A DNA stretch of 64,000 bases from CAZXWN01 sp964644695 [NCBI: uncultured bacterium] (GTDB taxonomy: Bacteria; UBP4; UBA4092), in contig CAZXWN010000002.1 of NCBI GenBank assembly GCA_964644695.1, positions 169,241 through 233,240 of the forward strand, in the 5' to 3' direction. The notes under the pieces are model-generated. The model was not told the origin of the DNA and made no database searches. It was given only the letters and a program-made list of their open reading frames with translations. Each line of letters opens with the position of its first letter. Positions within the stretch are counted from its first letter, which is position 1. Positions 54,259 to 64,000 of this stretch are shown here, piece after piece. Position numbers and translations under genes: made by a program.

Positions 54259-54485
54259 GGCTTGCCGGGGGGTGGTTAGTCCTTGATCTATTCATCGCAT
54301 GAAATCATAAGCATATTTAATAAGCCTTTATACAGCCCTTAGTCAATATGCAAACACTGCCTCATGATTTTCCAGTGGTCCTCCAGTGCTCCTTCGTCAG
54401 TTCAACCCGGGATAGTTAAACAAGGTAAGAAACAGTTTGAAATCAATGATATATAATTAACCCCATCTTAAACTAGAGGAATTAA

Positions 54486-55046
54486 ATGCCCCAGATTGAT
54501 CCTTACAATAAATGTCCAGTGTATGAAACAGAAAAGTTTATACTTCGACTTGTAAATGAAGGTGATGTGGTAGACTTACTTGAATGTTATTCCAATCCCC
54601 AGGCGCAACAGTTTTTTAACAGTGATAATTGTTGTTTTGGATTTGAGTATCACACCTTGGAGAGTATGGAGAATTGTATCCAAAGTTGGATTGAGGCATA
54701 TAAAAGTCGAGGATTTATCCGGTTTTCTATTGTCAACAAGAAACTGTCAAAGGTGATCGGAACTATTGAGATGTTCGCCCGGTTTGGTGATGATTCAGAA
54801 TACAATCCAGTAGGGGTTCTTCGTATAGATTTGTTTCCAGACTATGAAACTCAGAGTGATATTAGTCAATTATTGCAAATTTCAAATGAACATTTCTTTG
54901 ATGACTTTGATGTTGACCATATCATCACAAAAGCCATTCCTGAAGCCACAGAACGGGTACAAACATTGATGTTAAACGGATTTACCCGGCTGGAAGATTT
55001 TAGGATCATGGCATATCCGGATTATTATATTCAACATCGAGGATGA
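54486..55046 (+). CDS. GNAT acetyltransferase-like protein
   Basis: 186 residues with a RimJ/GNAT layout: YETEKFILRLVNEGDVVDLLECYSNPQAQQFF, then FIRFSIVNKKLSKVIGTIEMF and a later RVQTLMLNGFTRLEDFRIMAY. In parts: TEKFILRLV (start of the fold) and VIGTIEMF (beta4). The acetyl-CoA loop is not an obvious QxxGxG/A, so catalytic activity is uncertain. AGAGGAATTAA lies before the ATG. It sits in a repeat-flanked accessory region just before the PLD nuclease. Confidence 0.75.
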   Translation: MPQIDPYNKCPVYETEKFILRLVNEGDVVDLLECYSNPQAQQFFNSDNCCFGFEYHTLESMENCIQSWIEAYKSRGFIRFSIVNKKLSKVIGTIEMFARFGDDSEYNPVGVLRIDLFPDYETQSDISQLLQISNEHFFDDFDVDHIITKAIPEATERVQTLMLNGFTRLEDFRIMAYPDYYIQHRG

Positions 55047-55233
55047 ATTCTGACGGGTGATTTACTTTCATTATTTTGACTGAAAATCAAACATCTTGTG
55101 GGGAGTGTAATTGTTTATTAAGAATTCTGTCAGGGATGACCTAATATGTCATTCTCCATTTATAGAATTAACAAAAGTAAGTGATTGGTGTATTCTTGAG
55201 ACGAAGATATTGCAGAAGAGAATGAGGGTAAAT

Positions 55234-56025
55234 ATGCAGGTTCTTAATAAACCAATGTATAACATTTTTATGGAGATGGTGACTCAATCAAATCACTCCA
55301 TCCAGATATGTTCTCCATTTATTAAGAAAGAAATTGTTTCGGATTTATACCAAAACAAAAAAGATGGTGTCCGTATATCAGTTGTTACTAATATAAACTT
55401 AAAAAGTATCTGTAAGAAATCAACAGATATTGAGGCCCTCACACAAATCATTGAACAACGAGACCCCTTATATAATTTCCAACGGTTACATGCAAAGTTT
55501 TATATTTTTGATAAGCAACGGCTAGTCATTACCTCTGCCAATCTGACACCCTCAGGGATGAAACGAAATTATGAATATGGTTTATTGATAAGCGATGCCT
55601 CTATCGTAGGACAAGCTTGCAGTGATTTTAAATCACTATGTACTGATGAATCTTCCGGAAGAATTACGAGTAAACATATTTCCAAAATATCGGATATTAT
55701 TCAATCTATTCCAAAACCCGAAGAAGTAAAAATACCTCGACTCGTTCTTGATTATGTAGATACTGAAGATGTATTTGAAGATGATGTTTTGGTGATTTCT
55801 AGGAAACTCACTGGCTGGAAGAAATCCCTGTTTGATGTATTAAATGATTTTGAAAAACCAGTTTTTACAACAACAGATTTTAAACAGTTCAGTACTGTTC
55901 TTGGTACGAAGTATCCAGGCAATAATAATATTGATGCGAAAATTAGACAGCAATTGCAAGAGTTGAGAGATTTGGGTCTGATTAAATTTGTTGACCGTGG
56001 CATATATAAGAAATTATGGAAATAA
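55234..56025 (+). CDS. PLD-family nuclease fused to a DpnI-type winged helix
   Basis: 263 residues. The N-terminal two thirds is a phospholipase D-type nuclease: SIQICSPFIKK and the HKD-like LHAKFYIFDKQRLVITSANL (His-Lys at about 86-88, SANL near 100). The C-terminus (about 200-263), with FTTTDFKQF, the AKIRQQLQELRDLGLIKFV segment and RGIYKKL, matches the winged helix found at the end of DpnI and related restriction enzymes, which in DpnI reads methylated DNA. So this is a likely site- or modification-specific DNase. GAGGG precedes ATG 55234; the frame is open to TTG 55111. No methyltransferase is adjacent. It overlaps the next gene by 10 bp. Confidence 0.8.
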   Translation: MQVLNKPMYNIFMEMVTQSNHSIQICSPFIKKEIVSDLYQNKKDGVRISVVTNINLKSICKKSTDIEALTQIIEQRDPLYNFQRLHAKFYIFDKQRLVITSANLTPSGMKRNYEYGLLISDASIVGQACSDFKSLCTDESSGRITSKHISKISDIIQSIPKPEEVKIPRLVLDYVDTEDVFEDDVLVISRKLTGWKKSLFDVLNDFEKPVFTTTDFKQFSTVLGTKYPGNNNIDAKIRQQLQELRDLGLIKFVDRGIYKKLWK

Positions 56026-56276
56026 ACCATTACATATTTCTGACCAATGAAGGGTTTACCTATCAGCCGGTGATAGATGGCACCTTGGACGATGATGAGA
56101 ACAGGGTTGAGAACACTCAGGTATTGGGGTATGCTTCGGGGGTAAGTCCTGAGGATGCCTTTAATCATTTATTAGAGGAATCCCCCTGGATAAAAGAAAC
56201 AACTTTTCATGAGGTATTCTCTGTTCCCTTAAGTTCTTCTTTCCCTGAAAATATTACTTACCATTTATTACGGTAA
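56016..56276 (+). CDS. Small protein coupled to the PLD nuclease
   Basis: 86 residues. IFLTNEGFTYQPVIDGTLDDDE, NTQVLGYASGVSPEDAFNHLLEE and FHEVFSVPLSS suggest a small alpha/beta domain with an acidic surface. I have seen similar small hypothetical proteins but know no function. The start lies inside the PLD gene (10-bp overlap), so production is coupled; an inhibitor, immunity or accessory role is possible but unproved. Confidence 0.7.
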   Translation: MEINHYIFLTNEGFTYQPVIDGTLDDDENRVENTQVLGYASGVSPEDAFNHLLEESPWIKETTFHEVFSVPLSSSFPENITYHLLR

Positions 56277-56360
56277 TCTGTTTCTCATTTCCCTATCCAG
56301 CCCTTAATCAGATATGATGATTATTTGCGGTTTTATTTAATATTATTGAGGTGATAAGGA

Positions 56361-58469
56361 ATGGCTATACGCGTATCGGAAGGGAAACAGATTTTTTCAG
56401 TGGACACCTGCGGGATGTCCTATGTCTTTACCTTGGATGTTACAGGGTTATTGAGACATCTGTATTGGGGGAAAAAGTTAAATGATCCGGAAGAGTTTAT
56501 CATCCATCCTGTTCCGGAGATTTCTTCGAATGACTTGCCTGTGGACCAGACCTGGGAAGAATATACTCCCTGGGGCGGTCTCCGGTTCAAAGAGTCCTCA
56601 TTGAAAGCCTCCTTCAGTGATGGGGTTCGTGATGTTGTCTTGAAATATGATGGCTATTCTGTGGAAGGTGACCATCTGGTCATCCGAATGAAGGATGCCT
56701 GTTATCCCTTGAAGGTGGATCTTCATTACCGTGCCTGGCCGGAATCTGATTTGATTGAACGGTGGGTGGTTCTCGCAAATACCGGTACCGATCCCATTCT
56801 CCTGGAGAATGTCCAGTCCGGTGAATTTAATCTTCCCGGGACGGGATACCATTTGACGAATGTCAGCGGCCACTGGGGTGTTGAACAACAGACCTTCCGT
56901 GAACCCATGCTGCCCGGGAAAAAGATACTGGAAAGCCGCCGGGGAACGACAGGCCATAACCATAGTCCTTATTTTGTCATGGATAAATCGGCAGATGATG
57001 ATCAGGGTGAAGTCTGGTTTGGTGTGCTTGCCTATTCTGGGAATTTCCGGATTACTGTAGAAGCCACTCCCTACCACACGACTCGAATTCAAGCCGGTAT
57101 CAATAACTTCGATTTTTCCTGGAAACTTAAAGGCGGAGAGATTTTTCAGACTCCTTCCGTATTTGCAGGATATACGACCGGGGGATTTGGTGAGATGTCC
57201 CGAACCCTTCACCGGTTTGCCCGAACCAACATCCTGCCTGCTGGATTCCGGGATAAGATCCGTCCTGTCCTTTATAACTCATGGGAAGCAACCGCCTTCG
57301 ACATCGATTGTGAATCCCAGATGAAACTGGCCGAAATGGCTGCTGAGATGGGTGTTGAACAATTCGTCATTGATGATGGATGGTTTGGGGCCCGCAACAC
57401 CGATAAAGCAGGGTTGGGAGACTGGTTCATCAATAAACAGAAGTTCCCTGACGGATTGACACCCCTGATCAATAAAGTGAGATCTCTGGGTATGGAGTTT
57501 GGTATCTGGATTGAACCAGAGATGGTCAATCCAGACAGTGATTTATACCGAAACCATCCCGACTGGTGTTTTCATTTCTCCACCCGGGAACGCACTCCGT
57601 CACGGAAACAACTGGTTTTGAATATGACCCGTCCTGAGGTTCAGGAATATCTGTTCTCTGTCCTCAATGATTTACTGAGCCAAAACAATATTGATTTTGT
57701 GAAGTGGGATATGAACCGCCCCATTTCTGAACCAGGAGCTGATAATCTGGAGTCCGATGACCGGAAATCTGTCTGGCACCGATACTCCCTGGCAGTTATA
57801 AATCTTTGTGACCGTCTCCGTCAACAACATCCTGCTGTCAGTATTGAAGCCTGTGCCTCCGGCGGCGGCCGGGTTGACTGGGGATCCTTGAGTCATTTTG
57901 ACCAGGTCTGGACCAGTGATAATACGGAAGCACCTGACCGGATATTAATTCAGGAAGGATTCAGCCTCATTTATCCGGCTAAAGCCATGCGTGCCTGGGT
58001 GACAGATTCACCCTATTATGTCAGTAAGAAAGTCATTCCTCTGGAATTCCGGATTAATGTCCCCATGTCCGGTTCTCTGGGTATTGGTGGAAATCTTCCC
58101 CATTGGACTCCGGAAATGCGGGCTCTTGCCAAAGAACAGGTGACTTTGTATAAATCAATCCGTCACATTATTCAGGAAGGTGATTTGTACCGTTTGAACT
58201 CTCTCCGAAAAGGGGATGGATTCCAGGCCCTCCAATATGTCAAAGACCAGAAAGAATCGGTGGTGTTCTTTTATCTCCTGGGGAACAGTCTGTTAAAGAC
58301 GGTTTTCCATCTGAATCTTAAAGGTCTTAATCCCGAGAAACGGTATAAATTGACTGTCGATGGGAATGAACTTGTGAAATCCGGCGATTATCTGATGTAT
58401 GTGGGATTTGACCTCAAGGTCCAGGGTGATTATCAGTCCCGAGTGATTCACTTGTCAGTTGTGGATTAG
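56361..58469 (+). CDS. GH36 alpha-galactosidase
   Basis: 702 residues, the normal size of GH36. FVIDDGWFGARNTDKAGLGDW, WIEPEMVNPDSDLY, FVKWDMNRP (nucleophile Asp near 450) and EACASGGGRVD...WTSDNTE (acid/base Asp near 520) are diagnostic. It hydrolyses alpha-1,6-galactosides such as melibiose and raffinose; no signal peptide, so cytoplasmic. No transporter is adjacent. Its end is followed by the regulatory region of groESL. Confidence 0.93.
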   Translation: MAIRVSEGKQIFSVDTCGMSYVFTLDVTGLLRHLYWGKKLNDPEEFIIHPVPEISSNDLPVDQTWEEYTPWGGLRFKESSLKASFSDGVRDVVLKYDGYSVEGDHLVIRMKDACYPLKVDLHYRAWPESDLIERWVVLANTGTDPILLENVQSGEFNLPGTGYHLTNVSGHWGVEQQTFREPMLPGKKILESRRGTTGHNHSPYFVMDKSADDDQGEVWFGVLAYSGNFRITVEATPYHTTRIQAGINNFDFSWKLKGGEIFQTPSVFAGYTTGGFGEMSRTLHRFARTNILPAGFRDKIRPVLYNSWEATAFDIDCESQMKLAEMAAEMGVEQFVIDDGWFGARNTDKAGLGDWFINKQKFPDGLTPLINKVRSLGMEFGIWIEPEMVNPDSDLYRNHPDWCFHFSTRERTPSRKQLVLNMTRPEVQEYLFSVLNDLLSQNNIDFVKWDMNRPISEPGADNLESDDRKSVWHRYSLAVINLCDRLRQQHPAVSIEACASGGGRVDWGSLSHFDQVWTSDNTEAPDRILIQEGFSLIYPAKAMRAWVTDSPYYVSKKVIPLEFRINVPMSGSLGIGGNLPHWTPEMRALAKEQVTLYKSIRHIIQEGDLYRLNSLRKGDGFQALQYVKDQKESVVFFYLLGNSLLKTVFHLNLKGLNPEKRYKLTVDGNELVKSGDYLMYVGFDLKVQGDYQSRVIHLSVVD

Positions 58470-58496
58470 AATCCGGTCGTGTTAGTCAAAATGGCG

Positions 58497-58515
58497 AAAA
58501 TGACCCTGTCATTTT
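58497..58515. promoter_or_regulatory. Candidate enhancer-type palindrome upstream of groESL
   Basis: AAAATGAC (58497-58504) and GTCATTTT (58508-58515) form a perfect 8-bp inverted repeat around CCT. It lies about 147 bp upstream of the predicted sigma-54 start, a usual distance for an enhancer-binding protein site. The rest of the gap 58470-58796 is AT-rich. Confidence 0.45.
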
Positions 58516-58626
58516 GTCATAATGGCAAACATGAAAGAGACAATTGCAAGTAAAGAAAAAAATAAAAAATAAATAATCATTGAAAATAAAAGAGTTAGGC
58601 GTAGTTTGTCAGAGTGATTCGGATTT

Positions 58627-58642
58627 CGGCACACTGATTGCA
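58627..58642 (+). promoter_or_regulatory. Sigma-54-type promoter of groESL
   Basis: CGGCAC, 5 bp, TTGCA: the invariant GG (58628-58629) and GC (58640-58641) are separated by exactly 10 bp, as required by sigma-54. Predicted start about 58653, giving a leader of about 144 nt. No complete CIRCE element is seen near the gene. Confidence 0.6.
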
Positions 58643-58796
58643 TTTATATATCTCCGGTTGATGAATTGGCCAGGTTGGAGTATCGGCTGAGGAAGTTAAT
58701 CTGTTCTTTTTATAAGGCACTCAAGCGGGGCAACCCCCTGGAATGTCAATACAAAATTCTAAACGAACATAAACACAGAAAGGAGTCCCAAAAGGT

Positions 58797-59084
58797 ATGA
58801 AAATCAGACCGTTAGGAGACCGTATCCTGGTGAAACGAGTCCAGGAGGAAGAAAAGAGCAAAGGCGGAATCATTATTCCCGATACCGCAAAAGAAAAACC
58901 ACAGCAGGGCATCGTTGAAGCTGTTGGCGCAGGCCGTCATGACGAAAGCGGCAAACTCATCCCGATGGAAGTTAAGAAGGGTGACAAAATTTTGTTCGGT
59001 AAATATTCCGGCAACGAAGTCAAAATGGGCGATGCTGAAATGCTCATTATGCGTGAAGAAGAAATCCTCGGCATCATCGAGTAA
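58797..59084 (+). CDS. groES: Co-chaperonin GroES
   Basis: 95 residues, full length: [34 protein letters not shown] (mobile loop), VEAVGAG and [12 protein letters not shown]. It caps the GroEL ring. GGAGTCC precedes the ATG. The groEL gene follows after 50 bp with a strong AGGAGGA site; both genes use C-ending codons more than their neighbours, as expected for highly expressed proteins. Confidence 0.98.
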   Translation: MKIRPLGDRILVKRVQEEEKSKGGIIIPDTAKEKPQQGIVEAVGAGRHDESGKLIPMEVKKGDKILFGKYSGNEVKMGDAEMLIMREEEILGIIE

Positions 59085-59113
59085 TTCTATCTAAACACAG
59101 AACAAAGAAATAA

Positions 59114-60769
<1,656 letters not shown>

Positions 60770-60803
60770 ACCGGTAACCGGTTGATAATGTACTACCTCA
60801 TAG

Positions 60804-60829
60804 GGGATGGTGGCTTCGGTCACCATCCC
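60804..60829 (+). terminator. Hairpin terminator after groEL
   Basis: GGGATGGTG (60804-60812) pairs with CACCATCCC (60821-60829) around a GCTTCGGT loop. T-rich but without a long T-run. Confidence 0.65.
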
Positions 60830-60903
60830 TTATTTATTGCCTCTTTGTTAAGTTTAAAATCTCTATTGAGTCAGAACCTATCGGATAAAAAGTCCCGGAA
60901 ATA

Positions 60904-60919
60904 TGGCATGGCGTTTGCA
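60904..60919 (+). promoter_or_regulatory. Sigma-54-type promoter of the zinc-ribbon gene
   Basis: TGGCAT, GGCGT, TTGCA: GG (60905-60906) and GC (60917-60918) are 10 bp apart and the flanks match consensus well. Predicted start about 60930, 63 nt before the gene. Confidence 0.65.
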
Positions 60920-60992
60920 TTACATATCAACAGGAAATCACTTAAAAAGGAAAAGTGGTAGAATATAAAGACTAAGTGAGGTGTAAATAAAC

Positions 60993-61271
60993 ATGCCAAC
61001 CTACGAATATTACTGTGCCAAATGTGACAAAACCTTTGATGTATTTCAATCTATATCTGATGAACCCGTAAAGAAATGTCCGGACTGTAACGGGAAAGTA
61101 GAACGGCTTATTTCTGGTGGAGCCGGGCTTATTTTTAAAGGTTCAGGGTTTTACATCAATGATTATGGCCGGTCCAGTGAATACAAACAGAAATCCCAGG
61201 CCGATAAATCTGGAGGAAGTTCCGGATGTGGGTCCTGTTCGGATAAAAAGACCTGTCCCAACGCTAAATAA
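60993..61271 (+). CDS. FmdB-type zinc-ribbon protein
   Basis: 92 residues: PTYEYYCAKCDKTFDVFQSISDEPVKKCPDC (a zinc ribbon with CxxC...CxxC), then LISGGAGLIFKGSGFYINDY, and a Gly/Ser/Cys-rich tail (SGGSSGCGSCSDKKTCPNA). This is the FmdB/regulatory zinc-ribbon family, whose function is not settled. Preceded by GAGGTG. It has a sigma-54-like promoter of its own and lies 224 bp after groEL. Confidence 0.88.
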   Translation: MPTYEYYCAKCDKTFDVFQSISDEPVKKCPDCNGKVERLISGGAGLIFKGSGFYINDYGRSSEYKQKSQADKSGGSSGCGSCSDKKTCPNAK

Positions 61272-61296
61272 GACATAATTGAAAAAAAAGTTTACG

Positions 61297-61326
61297 CCGG
61301 TGTCCAAATTGTGGACACCGGTTTTT
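61297..61326 (+). terminator. Rho-independent terminator after the zinc-ribbon gene
   Basis: CCGGTGTCCA (61297-61306) pairs with TGGACACCGG (61312-61321) around AATTG, followed by TTTTT (61322-61326). Confidence 0.9.
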
Positions 61327-61463
61327 CTTTTTAGAGCGATAATGGAAGAAATAAGCGTTTTATTCGTATAACCAATGGGGCTGGTATATTTCTTGACAGG
61401 TTATTTGCCTCATGGTAATTTCAGCCCATCAGCCGATGGTTTGAATGAAGGAGTTCTAATTGT

Positions 61464-62693
61464 ATGAGCGGTGAAATTATTGTGGTGACTTTAGCCTTCA
61501 AGGCTTTAGAGATGGTAGGGGTAAATATAGCGGTCAGTAGTTGTTCAATGACTCTCCATGCCAAAATCAAGGAGAGTATCCAGAACGCCATGGATAAAAT
61601 GGAAAAACAGGACGTATTGAAAACCGAGTGGTTAAAAGAGCGAAATAATAAAAACCAAAATATTGATCACCTCAGAAAACAGCAGCAGGAACTTCAGCAG
61701 ATAATGTCTAGTGTTCGATTACAGGAAATTGAGAACCTGGGGCTTGATACCAGCTGGATGAATCAGGTTGCAACTTATTTTATTCTTAAAAAAGAATTTA
61801 ATTTACAAGCGGCCAGCCACCTGATTGGATTAAACAAAGAACTAAAAGTCTTGAGTGAAAAATATGGTGAATCCGCAACCTCACCCATACCGGCATTGAG
61901 TAAACGATTAGTTCAGCTTGTGGAGAAGACCAAGACCCAAAATGGATTAATGCCAGAGGAGATTTATCAATTCCGGTCCTGGATGGGGACCAGTATCCAG
62001 CATTGGCTGGATGAATTGGAAAACTTGGAACATCGTCAGGTGGAATTGATGAATGAGAGTGTTCTTCTGATGCAAGATGTTTTGTTATGGAAATCTATTT
62101 CGGAGAATACTCCTTTATGGGAACAATGGAATTCCTTATGGGAAAATCTTGAGATTTGGAATAATCAACCTGTTTTATCCGGGGCAAAATTTTCGGAATA
62201 CCGGGACAGCTACGAGCAGCTGAAACAAAAACAACAGGATTGGTTGAATGCAGAATCTCAGGAATGGGTGGTTGCTGATTTTCTTAAAATGCATCTGGCA
62301 GAACTGGGATATTTCTGTCACACGGATTTCCCGGCCCGATTAAATAGTGATAAGATGTCGGCTCGATTCCTGATTCCCGGAGGAGAGTATCTGGATGTTA
62401 ATTTATATGCCACGGGTCAGATGGGTTTCCAGGTAAAACATGCTGGGGATAAACCGGAATCAGAACTGGATTCAGAATCTCTGGATAAATTTCGCCGGCA
62501 GGAAAATAAATGGTGTGAGGATGCCAGGGAATTATTCCGCCTGATGGCTGAGGAAGGTATCCATTGTGAAATAACCCTGGAACAAAATGTGCCGCAATCA
62601 AGTATCCCTATTGTAATTGTAGAAACAGCAGATGAACTGGCGGAAGAAGAAGCAGCCCGCAGGTCCGAATTGAAACAGAGGAAAATGACATGA
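61464..62693 (+). CDS. Coiled-coil protein coupled to a ClpB-like ATPase
   Basis: 409 residues, unrecognised. The N-terminus has a short hydrophobic stretch (IIVVTLAFKALEMVGVNIAV) followed by coiled coil (EKQDVLKTEWLKERNNKNQN, HLRKQQQELQQIM). A folded C-terminal part includes FLKMHLAELGYFCHTDFPARL and SARFLIPGGEYLDVNLYATG, ending in an acidic to basic helical tail. AAGGAG precedes the ATG; TTGACA (61393-61398) may be its -35. Its stop overlaps the ClpB-like start (ATGA). It is probably a substrate adaptor or structural partner of that ATPase; this is inference. Confidence 0.75.
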   Translation: MSGEIIVVTLAFKALEMVGVNIAVSSCSMTLHAKIKESIQNAMDKMEKQDVLKTEWLKERNNKNQNIDHLRKQQQELQQIMSSVRLQEIENLGLDTSWMNQVATYFILKKEFNLQAASHLIGLNKELKVLSEKYGESATSPIPALSKRLVQLVEKTKTQNGLMPEEIYQFRSWMGTSIQHWLDELENLEHRQVELMNESVLLMQDVLLWKSISENTPLWEQWNSLWENLEIWNNQPVLSGAKFSEYRDSYEQLKQKQQDWLNAESQEWVVADFLKMHLAELGYFCHTDFPARLNSDKMSARFLIPGGEYLDVNLYATGQMGFQVKHAGDKPESELDSESLDKFRRQENKWCEDARELFRLMAEEGIHCEITLEQNVPQSSIPIVIVETADELAEEEAARRSELKQRKMT

Positions 62694-64000
62694 TACATAC
62701 CGGACAGGAAGCTCCACGATGGATCCGGGAATTAGCCCGGTTTTTACCATTAAAAAATCTGATATTTATTCATGGGAATATTTATGACCTGATTAATTAT
62801 CCTGTGGAGAAACCTTCCGGTGAGGTGTATTGGACTGAGAGTACCCATCTGGAGCATTTTCTGGAGCGGTACTTGATGGACTGTGGGTATGAAATGGTAG
62901 GTATTGGAGACACTATTGATGGAATCTATTTCCCAAAGAATGAAATGCGGGATACCTATCGGAAATTAACAATGGGGAAAACTGTTGTTACCGGGACACA
63001 GGACAAACCCTTACAGGAACCTGAATCGGACAAGAAAGTCAGCCAGAAAAGACTGTTTCCCAACGACCCTTTGGTATTGATGGATGGGGTTAAGAAGTGT
63101 ATGGAAAATACGACAGTCCCTTGTGCCTTTGTGATCAATTATGCATCACGTCTGGTATCTGATTCGAGTCATTTATCTACTCCGGAACGGCAGTTGATGG
63201 CACGGATACAAAAGGCGATGATGCAAAGCCGGATTGTGATTCGGGAAAATCAACGGTGGAGTAATGTCCTGATTTTAATCGTTGATAAACTGAACGATAT
63301 CCCGCCCTTTTTATATTTAAATAACCCCCGAGGCCGTTCTGTTTTTATCAATCAGCCTGATTATTTGGAACGGCAACGGTTTATTCGCCGGAACTATCCC
63401 TATTTTTATCAGGCTAAACCAGAGGGGCCTAACCCTGAGACATTGTCACTTTTTCCAATCCTAACTGAGGGTTTGTCTTTGTATGAGATGAAATCATTAA
63501 TTCATCTTTCCATGTGTGAAAAGATTCCGATTGAAGACCCAATAACTCATAATCCACGAATTAATAATATTTGTGAGATGTACAAGTATGGAATCATTGA
63601 AAGTGAATGGGACAAAATTGATCGACAACGGCTAGAACAGGCGGACAGTTTTATACATCAGAGAATCAAAGGTCAGGAATCGGCTGTTCATCGAGTCTTG
63701 GACATCATAAAACGTGCCCGTATTGGGTTGGCTGCTGGTTCCAGTACCAAACAAAACCGGCCTAAAGGTGTTTTGTTTTTTGCGGGACCTACCGGTGTTG
63801 GAAAAACAGAAATGGCAAAAACATTGGCGACCCTTTTATTTGGGGATGAAGACCGATGTATCCGATTTGATATGAGTGAGTATTCTGCCGAACAGTCTGA
63901 TCAAAGATTATTAGGTGCACCTCCGGGGTATGTGGGGTATGAGGAAGGGGGACAATTAACCAATCTGGTTAAAAATAACCCATTCTCTGTTCTTTTGTTT
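62690..64000 (+). CDS. ClpB/ClpA-like AAA+ ATPase, 3' end outside window
   Basis: Open from ATG 62690 to the window edge (437 codons), not stopped. The first 300 residues, with NLIFIHGNIYDLI, LVLMDGVKKCMEN and LILIVDKLNDIPPFLYL, look like a diverged AAA domain without a clear Walker A. After it RIKGQESAVHRVLDIIKRARIGL and the FFAGPTGVGKTEMAKTLATLLFG Walker A lead into FDMSEYSAEQSDQRLLGAPPGYVGYEEGGQLT, the hallmark of ClpB/ClpA second AAA modules. It lacks the usual Clp N-domain. Coupled by ATGA to the coiled-coil gene, so the two probably form one machine. Confidence 0.88.
   Translation, partial: MIHTGQEAPRWIRELARFLPLKNLIFIHGNIYDLINYPVEKPSGEVYWTESTHLEHFLERYLMDCGYEMVGIGDTIDGIYFPKNEMRDTYRKLTMGKTVVTGTQDKPLQEPESDKKVSQKRLFPNDPLVLMDGVKKCMENTTVPCAFVINYASRLVSDSSHLSTPERQLMARIQKAMMQSRIVIRENQRWSNVLILIVDKLNDIPPFLYLNNPRGRSVFINQPDYLERQRFIRRNYPYFYQAKPEGPNPETLSLFPILTEGLSLYEMKSLIHLSMCEKIPIEDPITHNPRINNICEMYKYGIIESEWDKIDRQRLEQADSFIHQRIKGQESAVHRVLDIIKRARIGLAAGSSTKQNRPKGVLFFAGPTGVGKTEMAKTLATLLFGDEDRCIRFDMSEYSAEQSDQRLLGAPPGYVGYEEGGQLTNLVKNNPFSVLLF

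Noticed and set aside
56598-57212. 204-residue open frame antisense to the alpha-galactosidase
   Set aside because: Lies wholly within a well-supported GH36 gene and resembles nothing.
58716-58740. Possible CIRCE element (HrcA site) before groES
   Set aside because: Only a weak half site (GGCACTC) is present; the second arm GAGTGC is missing.

Overview
The window is a gene-dense, AT-leaning (roughly 40-45% G+C by eye) stretch of a bacterial chromosome. A TamB-like translocation factor, a LolD-type ATPase and an O-antigen-ligase-like protein point to a diderm cell. Menaquinone is made by the futalosine route, and there are many radical-SAM and Fe-S proteins, a B12-binding radical SAM enzyme, formate-THF ligase and sigma-54-type promoters. 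This suggests a free-living, anaerobic or facultative bacterium, probably from a poorly sampled lineage. I cannot place it to phylum from the sequence alone.

Layout. 1-955: the end of a CRISPR array (twelve 36-bp repeats) followed by a clear tracrRNA gene with its own promoter, anti-repeat, hairpin and terminator. This is the flank of a type II (Cas9) locus, probably II-C, whose cas genes must lie to the left of the window. 1068-8028: a small membrane protein, a large secreted seven-blade SBBP propeller protein, a heparinase II/III-like enzyme and a pseudopilin-like protein. 8129-19978: a UbiA prenyltransferase, a six-PAS hybrid kinase with an HD-GYP partner, then ubiX, ddh, mqnE, mqnA, mqnC and ubiE (menaquinone cluster). 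20020-23917: metal-type permease, TlpA-like thioredoxin, a small anchored helical protein, a repeat-rich gap and a secreted kelch-like protein. 24065-29807: mnmG; an operon of two thymidylate-kinase-like proteins, a small helical protein and a CHAD (polyphosphate-binding) protein; a ROK sugar kinase on the opposite strand. 30082-43065: a long operon-like run of HEAT protein, HD-GYP protein, TamB, a frameshifted Mut7-C protein, O-antigen-ligase/TPR protein, LolD-type ATPase and fhs, followed by tRNA-Ser(GGA). 43325-49753: radical SAM and membrane proteins, an Fe-S protein, small enzymes and a Na+/solute symporter. 49887-53841: small PUR-like protein, archease, hemL, and a tetR/aldo-keto reductase pair with matching palindromic operators. 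53842-56276: repeat-rich gap, GNAT, and a PLD nuclease fused to a DpnI-type winged helix with a small overlapping partner. 56361-64000: alpha-galactosidase, groES-groEL and an FmdB-type protein behind sigma-54-like promoters, and a coiled-coil protein coupled to a ClpB-like AAA+ ATPase cut by the window edge.

The most promising points are the Cas9-type tracrRNA/array with a -10 box inside every repeat, the PLD-DpnI_C nuclease, the sigma-54 control of groESL and its neighbour, the coiled-coil/ClpB-like pair, the tmk-tmk-CHAD operon, and the TetR operator embedded in a terminator.
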